A stretch of DNA of 64,000 bases from Spirochaeta isovalerica (GTDB lineage: Bacteria; Spirochaetota; Spirochaetia; DSM-2461). The stretch covers positions 1,054,001-1,118,000 of the forward strand of contig NZ_JACHGJ010000001.1 in NCBI RefSeq assembly GCF_014207565.1, read 5' to 3'. Made by a program: the position numbers and the translations under genes. Each line of letters begins with the position of its first letter. The first letter of the stretch is position 1. The notes beneath the pieces were generated by a model, which was given only the letters and a program-made list of their open reading frames with translations, was not told where the DNA came from and ran no database searches. Shown here piece by piece: positions 1-7,893 of the stretch.

Positions 1-1
1 C

Positions 2-1027
2 AATTCCATTATCAGAATCGGCCGTTTCTCCCTTTTCAGAGAGATTCTCCGCTATCTGATCTACGCTCTGCTTGTACTATTGTTTATTCTGCTTTTTCCT
101 CTGATCTTTCACGGAACCGGAAGAAGGAGAGCCCTGATTCTTCTGACATGTCTTCTGATGGCTTCCAATGTCGGTTTCTTCCTTTTTCATCTTATAAGTG
201 ACCGGCAGTACTACAATTTTATTTCCCGGTCCGTTATTTCGATCCTCGAGAACGATCTTAATCACAGCACGGACAGTCCCTACTCTGTTTTCAATCGCTT
301 CCTCTGGCATAAAATGGATAAAATCGGCATCAGGAACTTTGAAGACCGTTACAAATACGCTTCTCTTCTCTTCTTTGACAGGGAATTCCATTTGAAGGAT
401 TTCGATTACAGGACATTTAACAACTATCACCTGGACAATCCCCTTTCGCTCAAATCTTCAGGAGAACTGGTTTACCCTTACTTTAGAAATCAGATAGAAA
501 AACTGCAGAAACAGGATGTAAACGAAAAAACCTATCTGCTGCCGGCGTCTCTGAGGCTCTATTACAAAAATCATCTTCCCGGAACGGGAAAGAACCTGGA
601 AAGCGGAAAATCTTTTATTCAGTTATCCGCCCGGACCTATCTCTTCCCCTATATCGAAGAGAACAGCATGACAGGCTATCTGGGCATATATTTTTCCGAC
701 CGGAACAGAGTCATTGTCGATTCCTATCTGATTTTCAATATGGCCGCACTTCTCTTCTTTACAGCCCTCATCTTTTTGTTCAATGCTCTGAAAAAAGATG
801 ATGAAAACCTCGACGACCTTCTTGCAGTCTTTGCGGAAAGATACGGGATTACCGCCAGGGAATGCGATATCATCCCCTACATTCTCGAGGGAATGACAAA
901 TAAGGAGATTGCCGGAGATCTCAATATATCAAAACGGACTGTGGACAATCATATCTACAACATTCTCCATAAAGCGTCGGTGAAAAACCGCGTGGAATTG
1001 ATCCACATCATTAAAAACTCCCGCTGA
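2..1027 (+). CDS. Membrane-anchored LuxR-type transcriptional regulator (5' end outside window)
   Basis: The reading frame is open to the left edge of the window, so the N-terminus is missing and no start is assigned. The visible part has two hydrophobic segments near its beginning, about 190 polar residues that would face outward, another membrane segment (around IFNMAALLFFTALIFLF), and then a C-terminal LuxR/GerE helix-turn-helix. The HTH is recognisable from TARECDIIPYILEGMTNKEI and SKRTVDNHIYNILHK. No autoinducer-binding domain is seen, so this is probably a membrane sensor that binds DNA directly. It precedes an amylase gene on the same strand with a lux-box-like dyad between them, suggesting that it controls the amylase. 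The HTH is certain; the signal is unknown. Confidence 0.8.
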   Translation, partial: NSIIRIGRFSLFREILRYLIYALLVLLFILLFPLIFHGTGRRRALILLTCLLMASNVGFFLFHLISDRQYYNFISRSVISILENDLNHSTDSPYSVFNRFLWHKMDKIGIRNFEDRYKYASLLFFDREFHLKDFDYRTFNNYHLDNPLSLKSSGELVYPYFRNQIEKLQKQDVNEKTYLLPASLRLYYKNHLPGTGKNLESGKSFIQLSARTYLFPYIEENSMTGYLGIYFSDRNRVIVDSYLIFNMAALLFFTALIFLFNALKKDDENLDDLLAVFAERYGITARECDIIPYILEGMTNKEIAGDLNISKRTVDNHIYNILHKASVKNRVELIHIIKNSR

Positions 1028-1063
1028 GTATATATACCTGTTCCCTATTTCAGGTACTTATAC
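1028..1063. promoter_or_regulatory. Lux-box-like dyad upstream of the amylase gene
   Basis: An inverted repeat starts right after the regulator's stop codon: GTATATATACCTG (1028-1040) against CAGGTACTTATAC (1051-1063), 11 of 13 positions complementary. Its core, ACCTGT-N8-TCAGGT at 1036-1055, has the 20-bp geometry of a classical lux box. No T-run follows, so an operator is more likely than a terminator. It lies just upstream of a -35/-10 pair. Confidence 0.5.
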
Positions 1064-1066
1064 TCA

Positions 1067-1095
1067 TTGCCGGCTCAGAATTCCCCTCTGATAAT
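1067..1095 (+). promoter_or_regulatory. Putative sigma-70 promoter of the amylase gene
   Basis: TTGCCG at 1067-1072 and GATAAT at 1090-1095 are separated by 17 bp. Transcription would start near 1102, just before the AAGGAG ribosome-binding site of the amylase. The lux-box-like dyad is centred about 57 bp upstream of that start, a usual place for an activator. Confidence 0.45.
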
Positions 1096-1116
1096 GGTCC
1101 GGAAAGGAGTATTATC

Positions 1117-3900
1117 ATGAAAAGAATTTTAGTCCTGCCGCTTTTTCTGATTATGTTCGGATGTGCGACTATGAACCGGGAAGCCTCTGAGTTTCCCGAA
1201 TTCAGTCTGGCCGGCGGCGTATACAGGGAAGCCATCGACGTGTCTGTTTCCTCAGAAAGAGGAGACAGGGTTTTCTACACACTGGACGGTTCCACACCGA
1301 CACCGGAATCAACAGAATACGAAGGACCTGTTCATCTCGACAGTCCGTCCCTGTTGAGAGTTATGGCTCTTAAAAAAGACGGCACGATGAAATATGCCAT
1401 GTCCATGTATGATTTTGATCGGGACCCCGATCTCGAAGCCCATCTCCCCTCTCCGGTCTGGACCGATCAGATCATCTATTTCGCTCTCCTGGACAGAATG
1501 AACAATGGCGATCCCGGGAATGATGACCAGGGTTACGGAGAAGCCAATGTATCGGAAGAGACCTGGTACAGCGGTGGTGATTTCAAGGGACTGGAAGAGA
1601 AGCTGGACTATATTAAAAACCTCGGGGCCACGGCTGTCTGGATAACCCCTCCTGTAAAGAATCAGTGGTCGGAGGGGAATTTCGGAGGTTCCCACGGATA
1701 CTGGGCGTCCGATTTTATGGCTGTCGATCCCCATTATGGCGATCTGGAAGCTTACAGATCTTTTGTAAAGGCAGCCCATGACAAAGGTATTTATGTGATT
1801 CAGGATATTGTCGTCAATCACACAGGGGATTATTTCAATATTGACCGCAAGACAGGTCAGTGGAGTCTCAAGGAAAAATCCGAACCGGCTGCTTCCCCTG
1901 ACCAGCTCCCCTGGAGCCTCAACGATCCTTCTGTTTTTACAGAAGACGAGCTGAAGAATAATTCCTTCTACCACTGGACACCGGCCATTTCGGACTTTAA
2001 CGACCGGTCACAGCTTTTCACATACCAGCTGAGTAACCTCGATGACATCAATACAACAAATCCCGATGTAAGAAACCTCCTGACAGGATACTACCGATAC
2101 TGGCTCGATAAGGTCGATGTTGACGGATACCGGGTCGATACGGTCAAGTATGTGGAACCGGAGTTTTTTGAGGATTTCGCCGAAGATGGTATTCGAACCT
2201 ATGCCCGGAAAATGGGTAAAGAGGATTTTATACTCTTCGGAGAATCCTGGGACGGAGACGGAAAGTTCAATGCCTCCTACACTCAGGGCAAAAACGGAGA
2301 GAAGCGGCTTGATTCGCTGATCTATTTTACGCTCAACTTCGCCATAAGAAATGTATTCGGAAACGGAAATCCCACCAGCGAGCTGACGGAAGTTCTCTCG
2401 AAGCGATATGAGACGGGCTATCAGGACCCGAAAAAACTGGTCACCTTTGTGGACAATCACGATATGGAAAGGCTCATCAACTCAACCACTCCGGAACTGG
2501 TCAAAGAAGCCTATGCCTTTATTATGACCATTCCCGGGATTCCCCAGCTTTACTACGGTTCTGAACAGGGGATGACAGAACGGAGAGGAGCCATGTTTGC
2601 CGGCGGATTTGAAACAGCCGGAAAAGCGAATAACCGGGATCTCTTTGATGAGAACAATACCTGGTATAAATATTTTCAGGAACTGACGGAACTGAGAAAG
2701 CAGAACTCGGTCTTCCGGAACGGGAAAATGACAATTGTCAAGGACAATTCCGGCTCCAACGGCCTGTTCGCCTACAAACTTATCGAAGGAGAAGGCGGGT
2801 CCGGCAGGGAAGCTTTTGTCATTTTCAACACATCGGCAGAGGGAAAAGTATCAATCGACATGGATACGCAGTTTGAACCGGGAACGACTTTCCGGCTCCT
2901 CGATCCCTTTCAAGGTGATGTTCAGAAAAACATCACAGCCGGCGAATCGGGACAATTAACAGTTCTTATGCCCGGCCAGTCCTTTGCCGTTTACCTCAAA
3001 GAGGGCGAAACAAGGGAAATGAACACTCAGAATAACAGCATTGCCATCACCAGCCGTTTCGAAACGGAAATGTCCGATCCCGAAGTCAAAGTGGAAGGTA
3101 CAATAGACAAGCCTGCCACAGTGGGGCTCTTTGTCGACGGCAATTATTACAGCAGTAAACTTTTTTCAGCTGGTGAAACTTGGTCCGGAGAGATAGAGTT
3201 GACCTCTCTGATGAATGGCGAACATGAAATTGTCTCGTTTATCAAAGGCGATGATATCGATGAGAATATCTATTCAGCGCCGGTAAGCATCATTGTGAAA
3301 AAACCGTTTATTCTGAGAACATCGGTATCAGATCCGTCGGGAGATGAAAATTACAGAATGCCGACCAATGAGTCCTTTGTCCATCAGCAGGATATTCTGG
3401 GAGCCGAAGTTTACACATCGGGTACGGATATCCGAATCGACCTTGAAATGGCGAAGACGACTGATGTGTGGAGCCCCACCATCAACGATTTCGATCATGT
3501 CCTTCTCAATATCTTCCTGAAGAAGGGAGATGAAACCGGCGGTATTGAAGAACTGCCCGGGTTGAATGCTTCAGTTCCCGCATCGATGGGATCCTGGGAT
3601 TTTCATGCCGCTCTGGCCGGCTGGGCATCGGGAATCAGCGACAGCTCCGGAAAAGCCTTAAGCCCTTCTCCCTACGGCGAAGTGAATCATGAGAAGAATG
3701 TTATCTCCGTTTTTATTCCATCGTCGTCTATCGGCAATCCCAGATCTCTCGATGGATGGAAGATCTACATTTCTACGTGGGATGAAGATTCAGGGAATCC
3801 CAGAAAACTCACTCCCGATGGCGCGGAATGGGTCTTCGGAGGAGGAGACAGTACGACAGATCCTCTGATTATGGATGATCTTGAGGTTCTGGAATTGTAA
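1117..3900 (+). CDS. Secreted GH13 alpha-amylase-type lipoprotein with accessory beta domains
   Basis: A 927-residue exported glycosidase, expected to cut alpha-1,4-glucans such as starch or glycogen outside the cell. The signal peptide ends in a lipobox with Cys16 (LIMFGC), so it is probably lipid-anchored. Residues about 30-90 form a chitobiase/hexosaminidase C-terminal-like beta module (FYTLDGSTPTPES). A GH13 barrel follows, with DIVVNHTGD, nucleophile Asp341 in GYRVDTVK, acid/base Glu376 in LFGESWD and Asp449 in FVDNHD. The last ~200 residues resemble the glucodextranase C-terminal/DOMON-like module (TSVSDPSGDE, WKIYISTWDE). The start has AAGGAG seven bases upstream. The gene ends in a strong terminator. 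Exact product specificity (amylase, cyclodextrinase or transferase) cannot be told from sequence. Confidence 0.92.
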   Translation: MKRILVLPLFLIMFGCATMNREASEFPEFSLAGGVYREAIDVSVSSERGDRVFYTLDGSTPTPESTEYEGPVHLDSPSLLRVMALKKDGTMKYAMSMYDFDRDPDLEAHLPSPVWTDQIIYFALLDRMNNGDPGNDDQGYGEANVSEETWYSGGDFKGLEEKLDYIKNLGATAVWITPPVKNQWSEGNFGGSHGYWASDFMAVDPHYGDLEAYRSFVKAAHDKGIYVIQDIVVNHTGDYFNIDRKTGQWSLKEKSEPAASPDQLPWSLNDPSVFTEDELKNNSFYHWTPAISDFNDRSQLFTYQLSNLDDINTTNPDVRNLLTGYYRYWLDKVDVDGYRVDTVKYVEPEFFEDFAEDGIRTYARKMGKEDFILFGESWDGDGKFNASYTQGKNGEKRLDSLIYFTLNFAIRNVFGNGNPTSELTEVLSKRYETGYQDPKKLVTFVDNHDMERLINSTTPELVKEAYAFIMTIPGIPQLYYGSEQGMTERRGAMFAGGFETAGKANNRDLFDENNTWYKYFQELTELRKQNSVFRNGKMTIVKDNSGSNGLFAYKLIEGEGGSGREAFVIFNTSAEGKVSIDMDTQFEPGTTFRLLDPFQGDVQKNITAGESGQLTVLMPGQSFAVYLKEGETREMNTQNNSIAITSRFETEMSDPEVKVEGTIDKPATVGLFVDGNYYSSKLFSAGETWSGEIELTSLMNGEHEIVSFIKGDDIDENIYSAPVSIIVKKPFILRTSVSDPSGDENYRMPTNESFVHQQDILGAEVYTSGTDIRIDLEMAKTTDVWSPTINDFDHVLLNIFLKKGDETGGIEELPGLNASVPASMGSWDFHAALAGWASGISDSSGKALSPSPYGEVNHEKNVISVFIPSSSIGNPRSLDGWKIYISTWDEDSGNPRKLTPDGAEWVFGGGDSTTDPLIMDDLEVLEL

Positions 3901-3918
3901 TCGGAATATCCTTTTACA

Positions 3919-3957
3919 GGCTCCCCCGGATTTACCGTTGTCCGGCGGGAGCCTTTT
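3919..3957 (+). terminator. Rho-independent terminator of the amylase gene
   Basis: GGCTCCCCCGGA (3919-3930) pairs with TCCGGCGGGAGCC (3941-3953) and is followed by TTTTT. The right part lies inside the 3' end of the convergent radical-SAM gene, so the last codons of that gene are terminator sequence. Confidence 0.85.
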
Positions 3958-5143
3958 TCAGTTTGAGAACTGTAGAATCGAATATTTTTTCTTCCAGAAA
4001 TATTTCAGTGACAAAGGCTGACAGTTTATCATTTCCCAGAATACTTTTAATTTTCCCTGACCGGCACAGGTCGGGAACTAATTGATTCATTGTCTCAGTG
4101 TTGAAAGCGATATCCTTCCCGAGATTTTTCTTCTCATCGGACAGAAAACCGGTGTATCTGTCGATGCTTTTCCGGAGAGATGACACATCAATCCCTTTTC
4201 TGCTGTAGACATCACTCATCTGTATCAGAAGAAGAAATAGTTCATCGCTGTTGTGAAGGGTATTCCGGTAGACCTGATGAGGTACCATTGTCGGGACAGC
4301 CATTTCTCCTGTTATCCTATCCATCCTTTTCGCAATTTCATCGCGGTAGTTCTTCAGAGGATTGCCCGACTGCAAGTTATTGCTGAACAGTTCTTTATAG
4401 GGGTCAACAAGTCCGGGATAATGTTCCTTCAATCTGGTCAGATAAAAATCTTTTTGTCTCCCCGGTCTCAGGGTGAGCCATCCGGGCATAATGAAATCCG
4501 CCCCTCTGTTAATAACTTCATCGAAGAGAGTTTTCAGATGCTCTTCCGAATCTCCCAGATAGGGAAGAAAAGGCATAGCCAGGACTCCAACCGTGCATCC
4601 GGCTTTTTTCAGTTTTTCTATAAGAGACAATCTCTGCTCCACCGTCGCCGCTTCGGGTTCGAAAATCTCCCGGATTCTGTCATCAAGATGTACCAGGGAT
4701 ATAAATACGGAAACTCCCGATCGACCGGCAATCTTCTCCAGTACGGGTATATCCCGCTCTATCAGGGCCGATTTTGTAAGTAGATTGACCGGCAGATCAA
4801 ACCAGGAGAGAACATCGAGACATTTCGCCGTTATCCCCAGCTCCTCTTCCACCGGCTGATAGGCGTCTGTCACCCCGGAACTGATGGTGACCGGTCCCCT
4901 CTCGCGGATATTGGACAGTTCTTTGAGAAGCAGCTGATCGATATTATCCCGGACAACGATATCTCTCTCAAAATCGCCTTCCACATAGTATTTTTCCGCT
5001 CTGCCGTCGCAGTAGGCGCAGCCGTGAGAACAGGCCATATAGGGGGAGAATTTATAACGACTCACCGTAAAGTTGTCGGGAAACAGTTCTTTGCGGAGTG
5101 CTTTTTTTACCTGTTTTCTATGGAGATTGTAGTTCATCATCAT
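3932..5143 (-). CDS. SPL/Rv2578c-like radical SAM protein
   Basis: A 403-residue radical S-adenosylmethionine enzyme. The iron-sulfur motif is C38-x3-C42-x2-C45 (CSHGCAYC), the spacing of the family, within SPYMACSHGCAYC, which is typical of the spore-photoproduct-lyase-like/Rv2578c group. Its role in non-spore-formers is not established; nucleic-acid repair is only a family association. The protein begins with three consecutive Met codons (5143, 5140, 5137) and no good ribosome-binding site separates them, so the exact start is uncertain. It is transcribed alone, convergent with the amylase gene. Confidence 0.8.
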   Translation of the reverse strand: MMMNYNLHRKQVKKALRKELFPDNFTVSRYKFSPYMACSHGCAYCDGRAEKYYVEGDFERDIVVRDNIDQLLLKELSNIRERGPVTISSGVTDAYQPVEEELGITAKCLDVLSWFDLPVNLLTKSALIERDIPVLEKIAGRSGVSVFISLVHLDDRIREIFEPEAATVEQRLSLIEKLKKAGCTVGVLAMPFLPYLGDSEEHLKTLFDEVINRGADFIMPGWLTLRPGRQKDFYLTRLKEHYPGLVDPYKELFSNNLQSGNPLKNYRDEIAKRMDRITGEMAVPTMVPHQVYRNTLHNSDELFLLLIQMSDVYSRKGIDVSSLRKSIDRYTGFLSDEKKNLGKDIAFNTETMNQLVPDLCRSGKIKSILGNDKLSAFVTEIFLEEKIFDSTVLKLKKAPAGQR

Positions 5144-5269
5144 TCAATTTTAATCAGCTTACGATTTCCCTTTTGTAAAATAGAAGGATCTATCCATTTT
5201 TATATCATCTGCATTAAGTAAAAAACAACAGAATATTTTTATCCAATTATCTTCAATAATCTTTGTATT

Positions 5270-5290
5270 TGTATACACGGCGGTATATAC
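5270..5290. promoter_or_regulatory. Possible VapBC autoregulatory operator
   Basis: GTATAC and GTATATAC, both self-complementary, flank ACGGCG about 20 bases before the antitoxin start, giving a TATAC/GTATA inverted repeat. VapB-type antitoxins usually bind such palindromes over their own promoter. No binding is shown here. Confidence 0.35.
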
Positions 5291-5310
5291 TTACAAAAGA
5301 GGGTATTAAA

Positions 5311-5541
5311 ATGCAAGTAGTTAAAGTTTTTAAAAGCGGAAACAGTCAAGCTGTACGAATTCCAAAAGAATATGCAATCGACGATAAGGAGATGTTTATC
5401 CACAAAGTCGGGAACTCCATCATTCTCACATCCAAAAAAGATATTTGGGATTCGTTCCGGAACAGTATCGATCAGTTTTCAGATGATTTATTTGAGGACG
5501 GCAGAGAAGAGCCGGAAATGCAGGAGCGGGAAAGCTTCTAA
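5311..5541 (+). CDS. vapB: VapB-type antitoxin with AbrB/SpoVT fold
   Basis: A 76-residue antitoxin. The N-terminal half is a swapped-hairpin AbrB DNA-binding domain (VVKVFKSGNSQAVRIPKEY); the acidic C-terminal tail (FEDGREEPEMQERE) would wrap the toxin. The ATG at 5311 is chosen over the upstream 5263 codon because AGAGGG sits at a proper distance and because the AbrB fold starts there. The stop codon TAA is followed directly by the toxin ATG, the tight coupling usual for toxin-antitoxin pairs. The pair is visibly more A+T-rich than the neighbouring genes, which suggests acquisition. Confidence 0.88.
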   Translation: MQVVKVFKSGNSQAVRIPKEYAIDDKEMFIHKVGNSIILTSKKDIWDSFRNSIDQFSDDLFEDGREEPEMQERESF

Positions 5542-5943
5542 ATGTATCTACTGGATACAAACATCTGCATTTACCTGATGAAAAACAAATATCCCCATTT
5601 ACAGGCAAAAGTAGAAGAGAAACCAATATCCTCTTTGGCCTTGTCATCCGTCACATTAGCAGAACTGGAGTATGGTATATCTAAAAGTAAATACCCTGAA
5701 AAAAACAAGGATTTACTATATGGATTTATATCACCCTTTGACATTGTATCTTTCAGTGAGCTGGATGCTGAGAATTTTGGCTATATAAGAGCGATTCTGG
5801 AGAGATCAGGGACACCAATCGGTCCATATGATCTTCAGATTGCCGCTCAATGTCTTACAAGAAACCTATGTCTGATTACAAATAATGTGAAAGAATTCGA
5901 ACGCGTCCCGAATCTGAAAATTGAAAATTGGATTGATGAATAA
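5542..5943 (+). CDS. vapC: VapC-type PIN-domain toxin ribonuclease
   Basis: A 133-residue PIN-domain endoribonuclease, expected to cleave RNA (tRNA or rRNA in known VapCs) with Mg2+ unless held by VapB. The acidic residues of the fold are present: Asp5 in LLDTNI, Glu41 in LAELEYG, and Asp in IGPYDLQIAA, followed by LITNNVKEFERV, the conserved C-terminal Asn/Asp region. Length and order are typical of the VapC/FitB group, so the toxin looks intact. It follows vapB with no gap. Immediately downstream lies the attC-like inverted repeat, consistent with a captured gene cassette. Confidence 0.9.
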   Translation: MYLLDTNICIYLMKNKYPHLQAKVEEKPISSLALSSVTLAELEYGISKSKYPEKNKDLLYGFISPFDIVSFSELDAENFGYIRAILERSGTPIGPYDLQIAAQCLTRNLCLITNNVKEFERVPNLKIENWIDE

Positions 5944-6013
5944 AGTTGAAAAAAATTACATTGGCAAGAAGCGGAGGCTTTTTAAAAGTTAACAGATTAA
6001 AAGAGAAGAGATT

Positions 6014-6150
6014 TCCTCGGGATAAGATCTTCTTCAGTTCAAGGCAGGCTTAACTTCGAGATGAGCTGCGAGACTCGCAGCAGCGAACTTTGTTCAAATG
6101 CACCGCAGAAGTTAAGCCTAACGCCGAAATAGAGAAGAGATTACCCGAGG
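6014..6150. repeat. Nested inverted repeat, attC-like
   Basis: Perfect 12-bp arms AGGCTTAACTTC (6046-6057) and GAAGTTAAGCCT (6108-6119) enclose a smaller hairpin GCTGCG-AGACT-CGCAGC (6065-6081). The arms contain GCTTAAC and GTTAAGC, which fit the integron core-site forms RYYYAAC and GTTRRRY. The symmetry continues outward imperfectly to CCTCGGG (6015-6021) and CCCGAGG (6144-6150). A 12-bp direct repeat AGAGAAGAGATT lies at 6002-6013 and 6131-6142. The stop codon of galE lies within the right edge. It could be an attC site, a MITE-like element or simply a bidirectional terminator between convergent genes. Confidence 0.55.
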
Positions 6151-7154
6151 TAACCCTGAGGATTGTTCTTCTGCCACCTCCACGAATCAGCGCACATATC
6201 ATCCATATTCTTTTCCGCTTTCCACCCCAGCTCTTTCTCGGCATAGGAAGGTTCGGCGTAGCAGGTGGCGATATCTCCGGGTCGGCGTTCCGTTACTTCA
6301 TAGGGGATATCTTTCCCGGACGCTTTGCGGAATGCCTCGATAACATCCAGAACGCTGTAGCCTTTACCGGTTCCAAGGTTGTAGATAACCACACCGGGTT
6401 TGCTGTTCAGTTTTTCCAGAGCTTTCAGATGCCCTGCGGCCAGATCCATCACGTGGATGTAATCGCGGACCCCCGTTCCGTCGGGCGTATCGTAATCATT
6501 TCCGAACACATAGACCTTCTCTCGCTTCCCGACGGCTACCTGGGCGACAAAGGGAACCAGGTTGTTGGGGATACCGTTGGGGTCCTCCCCTATCTGCCCG
6601 CTTTCATGGGCTCCGATGGGGTTGAAGTAGCGGAGAATGGCCACATTCAGGGATTTGTCGGCGACCGCCAGGTCCTGCAGGATCTGCTCGAGCATCAGTT
6701 TGGTCTGCCCGTAGGGATTGGTGGCATGGAGTGCCGCGCTTTCTGTTATGGGAACGGTTTCAGGATCGCCGTAAACTGTGGCGCTGGAACTGAATACGAT
6801 ATTCTTCACCTTATGCTTGTTCATCAGAGAGCAGAGATTGAATGTTCCCGTCAGGTTATTGTGATAATAATGGAGGGGAATGGATACCGATTCTCCGACT
6901 GCTTTCAAACCGGCGAAATGGATAACCGAATCGATTTTGTTTTCAATGAACGCGCGTTCAAGATCATCAATATTTAAAAGATCGACATTGTAAAACTTAA
7001 GCTCCTTACCGGTGAGCTTCTGCACTCTTCTGAGAGATTCTTCCGAACTGTTGGAGAGATTATCCACGACAACGACATTATGTCCCGCTTCAAGAAGCAG
7101 CAGACAGGTGTGGCTGCCGATGTATCCGGCGCCGCCGGTTACTAAAATATTCAT
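6141..7154 (-). CDS. galE: UDP-glucose 4-epimerase
   Basis: A 337-residue extended short-chain dehydrogenase interconverting UDP-glucose and UDP-galactose in the cytoplasm, for galactose use and surface-glycan precursors. The NAD-binding glycine motif is GGAGYIGSH at the N-terminus. The catalytic Ser is in [10 protein letters not shown] and the Tyr/Lys pair is in NPYGQTK. Length is normal for GalE. The start ATG is preceded by GAGGAGT. It is transcribed alone, convergent with vapC, and its last codons run into the inverted repeat. Confidence 0.95.
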   Translation of the reverse strand: MNILVTGGAGYIGSHTCLLLLEAGHNVVVVDNLSNSSEESLRRVQKLTGKELKFYNVDLLNIDDLERAFIENKIDSVIHFAGLKAVGESVSIPLHYYHNNLTGTFNLCSLMNKHKVKNIVFSSSATVYGDPETVPITESAALHATNPYGQTKLMLEQILQDLAVADKSLNVAILRYFNPIGAHESGQIGEDPNGIPNNLVPFVAQVAVGKREKVYVFGNDYDTPDGTGVRDYIHVMDLAAGHLKALEKLNSKPGVVIYNLGTGKGYSVLDVIEAFRKASGKDIPYEVTERRPGDIATCYAEPSYAEKELGWKAEKNMDDMCADSWRWQKNNPQGYLG

Positions 7155-7245
7155 TCCGACTCCTCTATGTTTTTTTTCTTTTGTTTCATTTTAAAGCCAG
7201 AACACAGGGCGTGAATAGATACAACGTTAAATTATCTAAAAAAAA

Positions 7246-7893
7246 TCATTTCCGCTTTGCATATTTCCTTAGATAAAACTGTCTCATAAGCACAGCATCG
7301 AACTTGCTCAGCTCTTTCGCTCCGCCCAGAAATTCTGCTTCGATAAAAACCTTACAGCTCTTCTCCAGAACCTGCGCCACGGCGAAACAGTCATCCATGG
7401 TCGGTGCCGCGCACACAGCCCCGTGGTTGGCCAGTATGCAGGCATTCCGTCCCTTCATAGCTTTGAGGGTTTCCCTGACCAGTTTCCCCGTGCTGGGAAG
7501 AGCGTATTTGGCGATCCGGACATCGGGGCCGATCAGCTGGGCCATATCGTCCAGGACCGCCGGCATGACCCGGTGAGCCGCTGCTATAGTTGAAGCATTA
7601 ACCTGATGGGTGTGTATTATGGCATTGATGTCCTTACGGGTTTTATAGAGTCCCGCATGGACGCCTTTTTCCGACGAAGGCTTCACATCGCCTTCGTGTT
7701 CACCGGTAAGATAATTCATAATCACAATGTCTTCCGGCGTCATCTCTTCGTAGGCCTTGCCGCTGGGAGTAATGGCGCAGAGCCGGTCATCGATCCGGAC
7801 GCTCACATTCCCCCAGGTGCGGGCGACCAGTCCCTCATTGAGAAGTTTCATTCCCGCATCACAGACCTGTTTACGTGCTTCATCTTTCGTCAT
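7246..7893 (-). CDS. Class II aldolase/adducin family protein (fuculose-phosphate aldolase-like)
   Basis: A 215-residue zinc-dependent aldolase or epimerase of the FucA/AraD fold. Zinc ligands are visible as HTHQ and ANHG, and the catalytic Glu is in PSSEKGVH. WGNVSVR near residue 28 is the conserved phosphate-binding loop of the family. It would cleave a phosphorylated ketose or ketose-like product to dihydroxyacetone phosphate or a related fragment plus an aldehyde. It is the last gene of a three-gene operon, and its ATG overlaps the aminotransferase stop by four bases. The substrate is not identifiable; L-fuculose-phosphate aldolase and ribulose-phosphate 4-epimerase are the known relatives. 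Confidence 0.85.
   Translation of the reverse strand: MTKDEARKQVCDAGMKLLNEGLVARTWGNVSVRIDDRLCAITPSGKAYEEMTPEDIVIMNYLTGEHEGDVKPSSEKGVHAGLYKTRKDINAIIHTHQVNASTIAAAHRVMPAVLDDMAQLIGPDVRIAKYALPSTGKLVRETLKAMKGRNACILANHGAVCAAPTMDDCFAVAQVLEKSCKVFIEAEFLGGAKELSKFDAVLMRQFYLRKYAKRK

Noticed and set aside
6060-6125. Possible tRNA-like folding in the repeat after vapC
   Set aside because: GTTCAAATGC looks like a T-loop, but no acceptor stem or anticodon arm can be formed; symmetry is that of a nested inverted repeat.
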